Shown: one piece after another, positions 17,376-25,513 of the stretch
Layout: each line of letters opens with the position of its first letter
Position numbering within the stretch: position 1 is the first letter of the stretch
Assembly (NCBI GenBank): GCA_026416875.1
Contig: JAOAEI010000011.1
Coordinates: forward strand, 1 to 33,222
From: Caloramator sp.
GTDB taxonomy: Bacteria; Bacillota; Clostridia; Clostridiales; Caloramatoraceae
DNA: 33,222 nucleotides
Direction of reading: 5' to 3'
Translations under genes and position numbers: made by a program
Notes under the pieces: generated by a model
Told to the model about the DNA's origin: nothing
What the model saw: only the letters and a program-made list of their open reading frames with translations
Databases searched by the model: none

Positions 17376-17414
17376 AAAACAAAAAGGCATACTACGAGTA
17401 AAGCGTAGTATGCC
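17376..17414 (-). terminator. Riboswitch-controlled terminator before guaB
   Basis: On the RNA strand GGCATACTACG and CGTAGTATGCC form a perfect 11-bp stem with a 7-nt loop, followed by TTTTTGTTTT. Part of the loop and stem (TTACTC) is complementary to GAGTAA in the 3' strand of the aptamer P1, which gives a simple antiterminator alternative. Confidence 0.92.
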
Positions 17415-17432
17415 AAAAAAAGCATATTTAGC

Positions 17433-17507
17433 CTTACTCATAGTCGGGTAGTTTACGGCCACCCGGTAGAGACTCCAAGGCCATATTCCTTGGATTATAT
17501 GAGTAGG
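17433..17507 (-). ncRNA. Guanine riboswitch (purine class)
   Basis: Read on the minus strand, the aptamer shows P1 (ACTCATA / TATGAGT), the conserved TATAATCC... junction, the two loop motifs that kiss, and the J3/1 segment GACTATG. The discriminating base in GACTATG is C, the guanine/hypoxanthine-specific form (adenine riboswitches have T there). It precedes guaB-guaA, so excess guanine shuts down GMP synthesis. Confidence 0.96.
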
Positions 17508-17534
17508 TTGTGTCTAAATTTATCGTTTTTTAGT

Positions 17535-17563
17535 ATTATATTATTTTAAAAAAACTCCGTCAA
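17535..17563 (-). promoter_or_regulatory. Sigma-A promoter of the guanine riboswitch-guaBA transcript
   Basis: Minus strand TTGACG (17563-17558), a 17-bp spacer and consensus TATAAT (17540-17535). The predicted start is about 20 nt upstream of the aptamer. Confidence 0.8.
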
Positions 17564-17579
17564 TAGAATAACAAAAATT

Positions 17580-17996
17580 TTATTCAGTTTTTTTATTTTT
17601 AAAGCTTGAAAAGAAATCCCTATTAAATGAATCAATAAAATACTTTGCATCCCTGTATTTTTTATATACTAATTCTATAAAGTCACTAAGTTTTATAAAA
17701 TCCGCAACATAAATTTCTCTTCCTTCATTTATAGCTTTTACCTGCAGTGTTACAGGGGCTTTATTTAAGTTTACAATATCTACATTATCAAAATTTAATA
17801 TTTCTGTAATTTTACAAACAATTTTTGTTTCTTCAATAAAATCTATATTCCCATCAAATAAAACTGCAAAGTCTATATCGCTATCCTCCCTTTAGTATTC
17901 CGTCCCATAGGAACCTATTATATAAACAGCAATAATTCTTTTGTCCCCATTAAAATAATCAACTAAAGCAGGAATTTTATTTTCTATCGATATCAT
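17580..17996 (-). pseudogene. MNT-type nucleotidyltransferase gene interrupted by one stop codon
   Basis: This is missing from the ORF track because a TAA at 17894-17892 splits it. Read through, it gives 137 residues that start MISIENKIPALVDYF and contain the minimal nucleotidyltransferase motif GSYGTEY-stop-REDSDIDFAVLF, i.e. GS-x-G...SDID as in MntA antitoxins and kanamycin-nucleotidyltransferase-like proteins. After the stop the frame stays open for 103 residues to KNKKTE. The stop is exactly between the GS and DxD motifs, where Gln (CAA) is a common residue, so one C-to-T change explains it. AGGAG precedes the ATG, 11 bp after larC on the same strand. No partner HEPN toxin gene is beside it. 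Either a decayed solitary antitoxin-like gene or a sequencing error. Confidence 0.8.
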
Positions 17997-18007
17997 TAAA
18001 CCAACTC

Positions 18008-19162
18008 CTAAAGGTTTGTTTTTCTTACTAAATTATAAACATCCTTTAAAGGGACTCCTTTTTCCCTTGCAATCCTTTTTAAATCCTCATATTCAGGAGA
18101 TACGTTTACTATCACGCCATCGTATTTTGAAATTTTGAAATTAACATCGCCAAGTTCCGTCTCTACCCTTTTGATTTCCCTTTGAAGTTCATATCTTTTT
18201 ATTTTAAATTTTCTAATTCCTATTGTCGTTGTTTCTTTAAAAAGCACCTCAACTATGGATTTTTCCTTATTTTCATGAACAAGAACTGATATTACGATTC
18301 CGGGCCTATTTTTTTTCATATAAACAGGAGTAAGATAAACATCAAGGGCCCCCTTTTCAAACAGTTTATCCATAACATATCCGTAAAACTGAGGATTCAT
18401 ATCATCTATTGTGGTTTCAATTAAAACAACTTCTTCTTTATCTTCCTCACCAAGCACAACCCTTAATACATTTGGCTTTTCAGTATTTTTCTTGCCGCAG
18501 CCGTAGCCAACTGCCTTCACCTTCATGTTAATTCCTTCAACAAATTCTGTGCATAGTCCCTTTAATATAGCTGCACCTGTTGGGGTTGTAAGCTCAAACT
18601 TTCTTTCGTCAGAATAAATTGGAACATCCTTTAAAATATTTATGGTCGCTGGAGCTGGAACTGGTAAAATGCCGTGCTGGCATTTTACAAATCCGCTTCC
18701 TGTATTTACATAAGAGGAAACTATTTTGTCCGGCTTTAAATAGTCTATGCATACTGCAACACTGACTATATCGATTATTGAATCCACCGCTCCAACCTCA
18801 TGGAAATGGACCTCATCTATACTCTTTCCGTGGACCTTTGCCTCAGCCTCTGCAATTATATTGAAGATCCTCTTTGCAATATTCTTTGCTCCTTCTGAAA
18901 TTGCACTTTTATCTATAATGTTTATAATATCCTTTAAATTCCTTTCATGACGATGAATATTTTCCTCCTTTAAAAAAACATAAAAGTCTGTTCCCTCAAT
19001 GCCGTTTTTATTACTCTTTTTTATTTCTATCTCATATTCTTCATCTATGTTTAAACTTTTTAAATTTTCAATTAAATAATCCTTAGGAACTCCAATATCT
19101 AAAAGGGCGCCTACTGCCATATCACCACTAATCCCTGAAAAACAGTCAAAATAAAGTATCAT
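18008..19162 (-). CDS. larC: Nickel-pincer cofactor insertion protein LarC (fused form)
   Basis: LarC is the CTP-dependent cyclometallase that inserts nickel into the pyridinium dithiocarboxylate made by LarB and LarE. The 384-aa protein starts MILYFDCFSGISGDMAVGALL, typical of the family, and carries DEVHFHEVGAVDSIIDIV, NTGSGFVKCQHGILPVP, ELTTPTGAAIL, and in the C-terminal part VVLIETTIDDMNPQFYGY and KKNRPGIVISVL. In Lactobacillus plantarum the two halves, larC1 and larC2, are joined by frameshifting; here they are one uninterrupted frame. The ATG overlaps the larB stop (ATGA), so translation is coupled. A His-rich stretch (HRHERN) could bind nickel. Confidence 0.94.
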   Translation of the reverse strand: MILYFDCFSGISGDMAVGALLDIGVPKDYLIENLKSLNIDEEYEIEIKKSNKNGIEGTDFYVFLKEENIHRHERNLKDIINIIDKSAISEGAKNIAKRIFNIIAEAEAKVHGKSIDEVHFHEVGAVDSIIDIVSVAVCIDYLKPDKIVSSYVNTGSGFVKCQHGILPVPAPATINILKDVPIYSDERKFELTTPTGAAILKGLCTEFVEGINMKVKAVGYGCGKKNTEKPNVLRVVLGEEDKEEVVLIETTIDDMNPQFYGYVMDKLFEKGALDVYLTPVYMKKNRPGIVISVLVHENKEKSIVEVLFKETTTIGIRKFKIKRYELQREIKRVETELGDVNFKISKYDGVIVNVSPEYEDLKRIAREKGVPLKDVYNLVRKTNL

Positions 19163-19926
19163 TTTACCACTCCGTTTCTGAAAAATCCTTTGTTTATCAT
19201 AGAAGCGATATATCCAGCACCAAATCCGTTGTCGATATTAACCACTGAAATCCCTGCGGCACAGGAGTTTAGCATAGTTAAAAGAGCCGAAAGGCCTTTA
19301 AAATTTGCCCCATATCCTACGCTTGTTGGAACTGCAATGACAGGAACATCAACAAGTCCGGCAAGGACAGAAGGAAGGGCCCCCTCCATTCCTGCAACTG
19401 CTACAATACAGCTAGAACCCTTAATTTTATCCATATTTGAAAATAACCTATGTATTCCTGCAACCCCAACATCAAAAATCCTTTCAACATTATTTCCAAA
19501 GGCCTCAAGGGTTACTGCTGCCTCCTCTGCAACGGGGATATCAGCCGTTCCCCCTGTAACAACAGCAACCTTTCCAACCTTTTCAACTTCTTTAGGGTTC
19601 ACTATAAGTATCCTTGCAAGTTCATGATATACCATGTTTTCTGAAATATCCTTTACCTTCTCATAAACCTCCCTTGACATCCTTGTTGCAAGGACATTGG
19701 CATTTCTGTTTTTCATGTCTAAAAGTATTGCCCTTAAATGATTTATATCCTTACCTTCGGTAAAAACAACCTCTGGATAGCCAACCCTCAAGGCTCTGTG
19801 GTAATCAAGCTTTGCAAAGTTTAAATCCTTAAAGGGAACATCCTTGAATGCATCAAGGGCCTTATCAATATCAAGCTCACCTTCTTTAACTTTAGTTAAT
19901 ATTTCTTTTAATGTGCTCCTATCCAT
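19159..19926 (-). CDS. larB: Nickel-pincer cofactor biosynthesis carboxylase LarB
   Basis: LarB carboxylates and hydrolyses nicotinic acid adenine dinucleotide to pyridinium-3,5-biscarboxylic acid mononucleotide, the first step of the cofactor route. The 255-aa protein has an N-terminal helical part (LKEILTKVKEGELDIDKAL) and a C-terminal PurE-like domain with VVTGGTADIPVAEEAA, GVAGIHRLF, VAGMEGALPSVLAGL, VIAVPTSVGYG and NIDNGFGAG. The ATG at 19926 is chosen over the GTG one codon upstream because GGGGGT lies 6 nt before it; it shares one base with the larE TGA stop (TGATG). The substrate NaAD comes from the NAD pathway, of which nadABC is in this window. Confidence 0.95.
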   Translation of the reverse strand: MDRSTLKEILTKVKEGELDIDKALDAFKDVPFKDLNFAKLDYHRALRVGYPEVVFTEGKDINHLRAILLDMKNRNANVLATRMSREVYEKVKDISENMVYHELARILIVNPKEVEKVGKVAVVTGGTADIPVAEEAAVTLEAFGNNVERIFDVGVAGIHRLFSNMDKIKGSSCIVAVAGMEGALPSVLAGLVDVPVIAVPTSVGYGANFKGLSALLTMLNSCAAGISVVNIDNGFGAGYIASMINKGFFRNGVVK

Positions 19927-20735
19927 CACTTTACCCCCATATTTAAGCTTCCTGTTTTATAGCCGGTAAGGTCTAAGGAGACAAATTTAAAACCTATCTC
20001 CTTAAGCCTTTTTTCAGCCTCATCTATAAGCTCCATATTAAAAAACTTTTCAAAATCATCCCTTGGAATCTCTATCCTTGCAATATCCCCATGACATCTT
20101 ACCCTTACATTTTTAAATCCTTTGTTTATAAGAAAAATTTCGGCATCGTCGATCATCTTTAGTTTTATTTTGTTTATCTCATCCCCATAGGGAATCCTTG
20201 TTGCAAGGCAGGCAAAGGAAGGCTTATCATAAAATTTTAGGCCCATTTCCTTTGCTAAAAATCTTATATCCTCCTTTGTAAGGCCTGCCATAAGTAATGG
20301 ACTTTTAATTTTTAGCTCTTCTATTGCCCTAAGCCCTGGTCTATAATCCTTTAAATCATCGGCATTGGTTCCATCAACTACATAGTTTATTCCAACTTCG
20401 TTAGCAAAGGATATTAGCTTTGAAAAAACTGTCTTTTTACAGATATAGCATCTATCTATTGGGTTATTTTTAAAACCTACAACATCCCTTAAAGGGTCAA
20501 ACTCAATCTGTCCATGTTCAACGCCTAATTCCTTAGCAAACTCCCTTGCCTCATTAATCTCCCATGAAGGGTATATGTAGGATACTGCTGTTGCTGCTAC
20601 AGCTCTATTTCCTAAAACATCCTTTGAAACCTTTAATAAAAAGGAACTATCTATTCCCCCAGATAAAGCAACCAAGACGCTTTCCATATCTGCTAATATA
20701 TTTTTAAGTTCATCAAGTTTTTTAAAGCTATCCAT
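19926..20735 (-). CDS. larE: Sulfur transferase LarE for nickel-pincer cofactor
   Basis: LarE adenylates the biscarboxylate and adds sulfur to give the dithio-pincer precursor. The start is ATG 20735 behind AAAAGGAGG; the ORF-track extension overlaps a terminator. The 269-aa protein has the PP-loop ALSGGIDSS (23-31), DGTNADDL, RPGLRAI and the C-terminal domain. Cysteines 96 and 99 (DRCYICKK) and Cys176 (SFACLATR) are present. In L. plantarum LarE only Cys176 serves, as a sacrificial sulfur donor; the three-Cys arrangement is that of the [4Fe-4S]-type LarE that can be catalytic, which is the inferred type here. It is the first gene of larE-larB-larC; no larA is in the window. Confidence 0.95.
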   Translation of the reverse strand: MDSFKKLDELKNILADMESVLVALSGGIDSSFLLKVSKDVLGNRAVAATAVSYIYPSWEINEAREFAKELGVEHGQIEFDPLRDVVGFKNNPIDRCYICKKTVFSKLISFANEVGINYVVDGTNADDLKDYRPGLRAIEELKIKSPLLMAGLTKEDIRFLAKEMGLKFYDKPSFACLATRIPYGDEINKIKLKMIDDAEIFLINKGFKNVRVRCHGDIARIEIPRDDFEKFFNMELIDEAEKRLKEIGFKFVSLDLTGYKTGSLNMGVK

Positions 20736-20758
20736 AAGTAACCTCCTTTTATAATAAA

Positions 20759-20774
20759 AAGCCCTATTGGGCTT
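20759..20774 (-). terminator. Terminator between the Uma2 gene and larE
   Basis: On the RNA strand AAGCCC-AATA-GGGCTT followed by TTTATTAT, beginning in the Uma2 stop codon. It makes the Uma2 gene a separate unit or attenuates into the lar genes, whose ribosome site follows within 20 bp. Confidence 0.75.
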
Positions 20775-21324
20775 AAACAAATATTTCTGTCAGGTTAATC
20801 TTTAAATCGCTAAAGATGGCTGATTCTACAAAATCATCCTTAGAATATGTTCCATATTCTATATATACCCCATCCTTTAAAACAAAAACTTGGATAGTCT
20901 TGCCCTTTGAACTTGCAATCCAATATTCTTCAACGCCAAACCTTGAGTATAAATCCATCTTTTTTATATAATCATAGGATGCATTTGATGGGGATAAAAC
21001 TTCAACGATAAGCTTTGGAATTCCTTTATAATTTTCTTCTGTTATTTTGCTTTTGTCACAAATCACCGTAATATCGGGTTGAACAACGTGTTTTTCTCCT
21101 GAATTTTCATTTTCAAATATAACATCATAAGGAGCAACAAAGGGTTCGCACTCTTTTTCTTTAAAATACTCTAAAAACTTTGCAAAAATCTTTCCGAGCA
21201 CTCTTTGATGTTCGGTAGATGGTGATGCCCAAAGATATATTTGTCCATCTATAAATTCAGCCCATTTATCCTTAGTAATCTCTAAAAATTCCTCATAAGA
21301 ATATCTTCTTAGCTCTGGTAGCAT
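20773..21324 (-). CDS. Uma2-family (PD-(D/E)XK-like) protein
   Basis: A 183-aa protein of the Uma2/DUF820 family, with a restriction-endonuclease-like fold. The pattern is clear: SYEEFLEI at the start, EFIDGQIYLWASPSTEHQRV, VVQPDITVICD, the core IPKLIVEVLSPSN, DLYSRFGVEEYWI and a short beta tail. The Asp of QPDITV and the Glu of IVEVLSPS fit the PD-ExK active-site positions. Biological function in bacteria is largely unknown; members spread as scattered paralogs. The start ATG follows GGGGAT. It is separated from larE by a terminator, so a role in cofactor synthesis is not implied. Confidence 0.85.
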   Translation of the reverse strand: MLPELRRYSYEEFLEITKDKWAEFIDGQIYLWASPSTEHQRVLGKIFAKFLEYFKEKECEPFVAPYDVIFENENSGEKHVVQPDITVICDKSKITEENYKGIPKLIVEVLSPSNASYDYIKKMDLYSRFGVEEYWIASSKGKTIQVFVLKDGVYIEYGTYSKDDFVESAIFSDLKINLTEIFV

Positions 21325-21438
21325 ATAACCATCCCCTAAAACATATTCATACTTTTATTATAATTTAATTGATAATTTTTACAACTAAAAAGAAAAAGTA
21401 TATTTTGTGAAGTATGTTAAAAATTTATCAATAATATA

Positions 21439-21467
21439 TTGATTTCTTAATCACAAAGATATATAAT
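21439..21467 (+). promoter_or_regulatory. Sigma-A promoter of adhE
   Basis: TTGATT (21439-21444), a 17-bp spacer and consensus TATAAT (21462-21467). The predicted start is near 21474 and leaves a leader of about 150 nt. The rest of the 300-bp gap 21325-21625 is AT-rich with no ORF; it holds this promoter and two Rex-like sites. Confidence 0.75.
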
Positions 21468-21471
21468 TATA

Positions 21472-21489
21472 TTGTGAAATAAATAACAA
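21472..21489 (+). promoter_or_regulatory. Candidate Rex operator 1 at the adhE transcription start
   Basis: TTGTGAAATAAATAACAA matches 12 of 14 defined bases of the Rex palindrome TTGTTAA-N4-TTAACAA. It covers the predicted start site. Rex releases DNA at high NADH/NAD+, which fits an alcohol-forming, NADH-consuming enzyme. Confidence 0.65.
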
Positions 21490-21592
21490 ACAGCAAAAAT
21501 ATTAGCAAAAGAGTGTTCCCAAACATCATGTAAGCTTGTCATAACAGCAAAGTTTTATTAATTTAATAGAATGTTATTTTTTATAATGTTAT

Positions 21593-21610
21593 TTGTTAAA
21601 TTATTGTCAA
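21593..21610 (+). promoter_or_regulatory. Candidate Rex operator 2 in the adhE leader
   Basis: TTGTTAAATTATTGTCAA has a perfect left half-site and 5 of 7 in the right half-site. It ends 15 bp before the adhE ATG and could act with operator 1, about 120 bp upstream, by looping or as a roadblock. Confidence 0.5.
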
Positions 21611-21625
21611 AGTGAGGTGTTTTGT

Positions 21626-24211
21626 ATGTTAATTACCAACAACGACGAATTGCTGCAAAAGATTAGTCAAGTAAGAAGGGCTCAAGAAATATATTCAACC
21701 TTCCCACAGGAAAAGGTTGACGAGATTTTTAGAGCAGCAGCAATGGCAGCAAATGAAGCTAGAATTTATCTTGCAAAAATGGCAGTTGAAGAAACTGGAA
21801 TGGGAATTGTAGAAGATAAAGTTATTAAAAATCATTTTGCATCGGAGTATATATATAACAAATACAAGGATGAAAAGACCTGCGGAGTTATCGAAAGGGA
21901 TGAATCCTCTGGCATCGTTAAAATAGCAGAACCAATTGGAGTTATCGCTGCAATCGTTCCTACCACAAATCCAACGTCAACAGCAATATTTAAAGCCCTA
22001 CTTGCCCTTAAAACAAGAAACGGTATAATATTCTCACCCCACCCAAGGGCTAAAAATTCAACTATAGAGGCTGCAAAAATTATTCTAAAGGCTGCAGTAA
22101 AGGCAGGAGCCCCTGAAAATATTATAGCTTGGATAGATGAACCTTCTGTTGAACTTTCACAGCTTCTTATGAGCCAGTGCGACTTTATCCTTGCAACTGG
22201 TGGTCCTGGAATGGTAAAGGCAGCTTATTCATCAGGAAAGCCAGCAATAGGCGTTGGTTCTGGAAATACACCTGCAATTATAGATGAAACAGCCCATATA
22301 AAGATGGCTGTAAACTCAATTATCCTATCAAAAAGCTTTGATAATGGAGTTATATGTGCATCTGAACAGGCTGTTATAGTTTTGGATGAGGTTTATGATG
22401 AGGTTAAAAGGGAATTTATAGAAAGAGGCTCCTACTTCCTAAAGGAGGATGAAATAGATAAAGTTAGAAAAATAATACTTGTAAACGGCTCAATAAACGC
22501 AAAAATAGTTGGACAAAGTCCCCAAAGGATTGCTGAGATGGCAGGAATTACAATCCCTGAAAATACAAGAATAATAATTGGAGAAGTTGATAAGGTTGGA
22601 ATTTCCGAACCCTTCTCCTTTGAAAAGCTATCACCAATCCTTGCAATGTATAGGGCAAAATCCTTTGACGATGCCGTAAACCTTGCCGTTGAACTTGTAA
22701 AGCATGGAGGATTTGGCCACACATCCGTTCTTTACACAGATACAATAAAATGCAAAGATAGAGTAGAAAAATTCAGCGCTGCAATGAAAACAGGAAGAAT
22801 AATAATAAACATGCCATCCTCCCAAGGTGCAATAGGAGATATATACAACTTCAGATTAGAGCCTTCTCTAACTCTTGGCTGCGGTTCCTGGGGTGGAAAC
22901 TCAGTTTCTGAAAACGTAGGAGTTAAACATCTTTTAAACATAAAAAACGTAGCTGAGAGGAGAGAAAATATGCTCTGGTTTAGGGTTCCTGAAAAGATTT
23001 ACTTTAAATACGGCAGCCTTTCAACAGCCCTTAAGGAATTAAGGGATATGGGAAAGAAAAAGGCCTTCATAGTTACAGATAAGGTGCTATTTGACCTTGG
23101 ATTTACAAACAAAGTCACTGATATATTAGATGAGCTCGGAATTCAGCACAGCGTATTCTTTGAGGTTGAACCAGACCCAACATTACATTGTGCTAAAAAG
23201 GGTGCTGAGCTTATGAAATCCTTCTCCCCTGATGTAATAATAGCCCTTGGTGGAGGCTCACCAATGGATGCTGCAAAGATTATGTGGGTTATGTATGAAC
23301 ATCCAGAGGTTAGATTTGAGGACCTTGCCTTAAGATTTATGGACATTAGAAAAAGAATATATAGATTCCCTGAATTAGGCAAAAAAGCGATGATGGTTGC
23401 TATCCCAACAACAGCAGGAACAGGTTCTGAAGTTACTCCATTTGCCGTTATTACAGATGAAAAAACAGGAATTAAATATCCTCTTGCAGACTATGAATTA
23501 ACTCCTGATATGGCCATAGTCGATCCTGAGCTTATGATGAATATGCCAAAGGGACTTACTGCTGCATCAGGAATAGATGCTCTAACCCATGCAATTGAAG
23601 CCTATGTTTCCGTCCTTGCATCTGAATTTACTAATGGACTTGCCCTTGAGGCGATAAGATTAATATTTAAGTATTTACCATCAGCATATAACGAAGGTGC
23701 TAAAAATCAAAAGGCAAGGGAAAAGATGGCTTATGCTTCTACAATAGCAGGAATGGCCTTTGCTAATGCCTTCCTTGGAATATGCCATTCAATGGCCCAT
23801 AAGCTTGGTGCTGCCTTCAACATCCCCCATGGCGTTGCAAATGGACTTTTAATTAGCGAGGTTATAAGATTTAATGCAGTGGATAATCCAAGAAAACAAA
23901 CTGCCTTCCCGCAATACAAATACCCAAATATAAAATGGAGATATGCACAGATTGCCGACTATCTAAGACTTGGCGGAAATAATGAAGATGATAAGGTTGA
24001 ACTCTTGATAAAGGCAATTGAAGATTTAAAAGAAAAGGTAGGTATTCCAAAATCCATTAAAGAAGCTGGGGTATCAGAAAAGAAATTCTATGCAAAGCTT
24101 GACGAGCTTGCAGAACAGGCCTTTGATGACCAGTGCACTGGAACTAACCCAAGATATCCACTAATCAGCGAGATAAAGGAAATTTATATAAGGGCATTTG
24201 AAGGAAGATAA
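21626..24211 (+). CDS. adhE: Bifunctional aldehyde-alcohol dehydrogenase
   Basis: AdhE reduces acetyl-CoA to acetaldehyde and then to ethanol, oxidising two NADH. The start ATG 21626 follows GTGAGGTG; the TTG of the ORF track lies inside a Rex-like site. The 861-aa protein has both halves: the CoA-acylating aldehyde dehydrogenase (VPTTNPTST near 112, catalytic Cys244 in NGVICASEQ) and, after a linker near 440-460, the iron alcohol dehydrogenase (GGGSPMDAAK, TTAGTGSEVTPFAV, DALTHAIEAY, CHSMAHKLGAAFNIPHG with metal-binding His). The linker SVSENVGVKHLLNIK and the order of domains are as in filament-forming spirosome AdhE. It is monocistronic, closed by a shared hairpin with mntH. Confidence 0.97.
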   Translation: MLITNNDELLQKISQVRRAQEIYSTFPQEKVDEIFRAAAMAANEARIYLAKMAVEETGMGIVEDKVIKNHFASEYIYNKYKDEKTCGVIERDESSGIVKIAEPIGVIAAIVPTTNPTSTAIFKALLALKTRNGIIFSPHPRAKNSTIEAAKIILKAAVKAGAPENIIAWIDEPSVELSQLLMSQCDFILATGGPGMVKAAYSSGKPAIGVGSGNTPAIIDETAHIKMAVNSIILSKSFDNGVICASEQAVIVLDEVYDEVKREFIERGSYFLKEDEIDKVRKIILVNGSINAKIVGQSPQRIAEMAGITIPENTRIIIGEVDKVGISEPFSFEKLSPILAMYRAKSFDDAVNLAVELVKHGGFGHTSVLYTDTIKCKDRVEKFSAAMKTGRIIINMPSSQGAIGDIYNFRLEPSLTLGCGSWGGNSVSENVGVKHLLNIKNVAERRENMLWFRVPEKIYFKYGSLSTALKELRDMGKKKAFIVTDKVLFDLGFTNKVTDILDELGIQHSVFFEVEPDPTLHCAKKGAELMKSFSPDVIIALGGGSPMDAAKIMWVMYEHPEVRFEDLALRFMDIRKRIYRFPELGKKAMMVAIPTTAGTGSEVTPFAVITDEKTGIKYPLADYELTPDMAIVDPELMMNMPKGLTAASGIDALTHAIEAYVSVLASEFTNGLALEAIRLIFKYLPSAYNEGAKNQKAREKMAYASTIAGMAFANAFLGICHSMAHKLGAAFNIPHGVANGLLISEVIRFNAVDNPRKQTAFPQYKYPNIKWRYAQIADYLRLGGNNEDDKVELLIKAIEDLKEKVGIPKSIKEAGVSEKKFYAKLDELAEQAFDDQCTGTNPRYPLISEIKEIYIRAFEGR

Positions 24212-24216
24212 TTTTA

Positions 24217-24243
24217 AGGGCTATCTCCTTTTGAGGTAGCCCT
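24217..24243. terminator. Bidirectional terminator between adhE and mntH
   Basis: AGGGCTATCTC and GAGGTAGCCCT form an 11-bp stem (one G-T pair) with a 5-nt loop. On the plus strand ATTGTTTTATT follows; on the minus strand TTAAAATTATCTT follows. Confidence 0.8.
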
Positions 24244-25447
24244 ATTGTTTTATTAATAAAAGAACATTAAGAACAGTAACAACGATCCCTATAATCCAAA
24301 GTAAAACATTTGTTATTAAATCATTTTTGAATTCACCCATTACATATTGAGAGCTTGTTAAAAATATTAAAAGGAAGATCGTAAAGGGAAGTTGAATGCT
24401 TAAAACTATCTGTGATATCAATAGGCCCTTAAAGGTATCGCTAATTAACATAATTATTAAAAGTGCACAGATTAAAGTCATAGCTATGCCTATTTTTGTT
24501 TCTTTATCTTTGATATCATAGGTTTTGTTGTAGATTCCTGAATATATTACACCTCCAGAAATTCCTGCTGTAATGCTTGATGAAATTCCTGAAAATAAAA
24601 GGGCAAGGGCAAAAACCAAGGATGCTAAACCTCCAAGGATTGGTTTTAATAGGATTTGTGCCTGTTGAAGTTCTTTGACTAATATTCCGTTTTTATAAAA
24701 GGTAGCTGCTGCAACTATTATCATCGCACTATTTATTCCCCAGCCTATAATCATTGAAAATAACGTGTCTAAAAATTCAAACCTGATTTGCCTTATCAAG
24801 TTAGTTTCATTAGTCCTATCAAAATGTTTGTTTTGAATAATCTCTGAATGCAAAAAAAGATTATGGGGCATTACAACAGCACCTAAAACGCTCATTATTA
24901 CAGGCATCGATCCCTTAGGAATCGAAGGAATCGTCCAGCTGAAAAGAGCCTTTCCCCATTCTACATCAACAAGGGCAAGTTCAAAGATAAAGCAAAAGCC
25001 AATAATCGATACAAAACATATTATCCATTTTTCTATTTTATTGTAGGAGTTAGTCCATATCATAAATAGAGAAAAAGTTGCTATTAAAACTGCTGCCAGT
25101 TTAATTGGAATAGCAAAGAGCATATTTAAAGCTATTGCTCCACCTAAGATTTCTGCAAGGGCCGTTGAAATGGATGCAATATATGCACTTATCAAAATCA
25201 ATTTACTTATTAAAGGTTTAGTATAAGAAGTTGCAGCTTCAGAAAGGCTCTTTCCAGTAATAATTCCAAGCCTTGCAGCTGTATGCTGCAAAACTATAAG
25301 CATCAAAGTAGATATAGTAACCATCCATAAAAGCCTATAACCGTATTCAGAACCTGCTGCAACATTTGATGCCCAATTGCCGGGATCTATAAATCCTACA
25401 GTTATTAAAAGCCCTGGCCCAATATATTTAATAAATTCCCTAACCAT
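24242..25447 (-). CDS. mntH: Nramp-family divalent metal transporter (Mn2+/Fe2+)
   Basis: A 401-aa integral membrane protein with about 11 hydrophobic helices, importing Mn2+ or Fe2+ with protons. The two metal-binding signatures are intact: DPGN (residues 21-24) in the first helix and MPHN (193-196) in the sixth; the Met of MPHN marks true transition-metal Nramps rather than Mg2+-type relatives. AAGGGGG precedes the ATG. It converges with adhE. The region upstream (25448-25513) holds a hairpin but no MntR- or Fur-like box that I can recognise. Confidence 0.92.
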   Translation of the reverse strand: MVREFIKYIGPGLLITVGFIDPGNWASNVAAGSEYGYRLLWMVTISTLMLIVLQHTAARLGIITGKSLSEAATSYTKPLISKLILISAYIASISTALAEILGGAIALNMLFAIPIKLAAVLIATFSLFMIWTNSYNKIEKWIICFVSIIGFCFIFELALVDVEWGKALFSWTIPSIPKGSMPVIMSVLGAVVMPHNLFLHSEIIQNKHFDRTNETNLIRQIRFEFLDTLFSMIIGWGINSAMIIVAAATFYKNGILVKELQQAQILLKPILGGLASLVFALALLFSGISSSITAGISGGVIYSGIYNKTYDIKDKETKIGIAMTLICALLIIMLISDTFKGLLISQIVLSIQLPFTIFLLIFLTSSQYVMGEFKNDLITNVLLWIIGIVVTVLNVLLLIKQ

Positions 25448-25478
25448 TATGTTTCCCCCTTAAGGCTTAAACATCAAT

Positions 25479-25504
25479 CTTGTAGGAGCACATGCCCCCA
25501 CAAG
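25479..25504 (-). terminator. Hairpin after the lectin gene, in front of mntH
   Basis: CTTGTAGGAG and CCCCCACAAG (10 bp, two G-T pairs) with a 6-nt loop. On the minus strand it follows the lectin stop by 10 bp. The U tract is poor (ATTGATGTTT), so termination is uncertain and it may instead regulate mntH. Confidence 0.45.
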
Positions 25505-25513
25505 ATTTTATAT

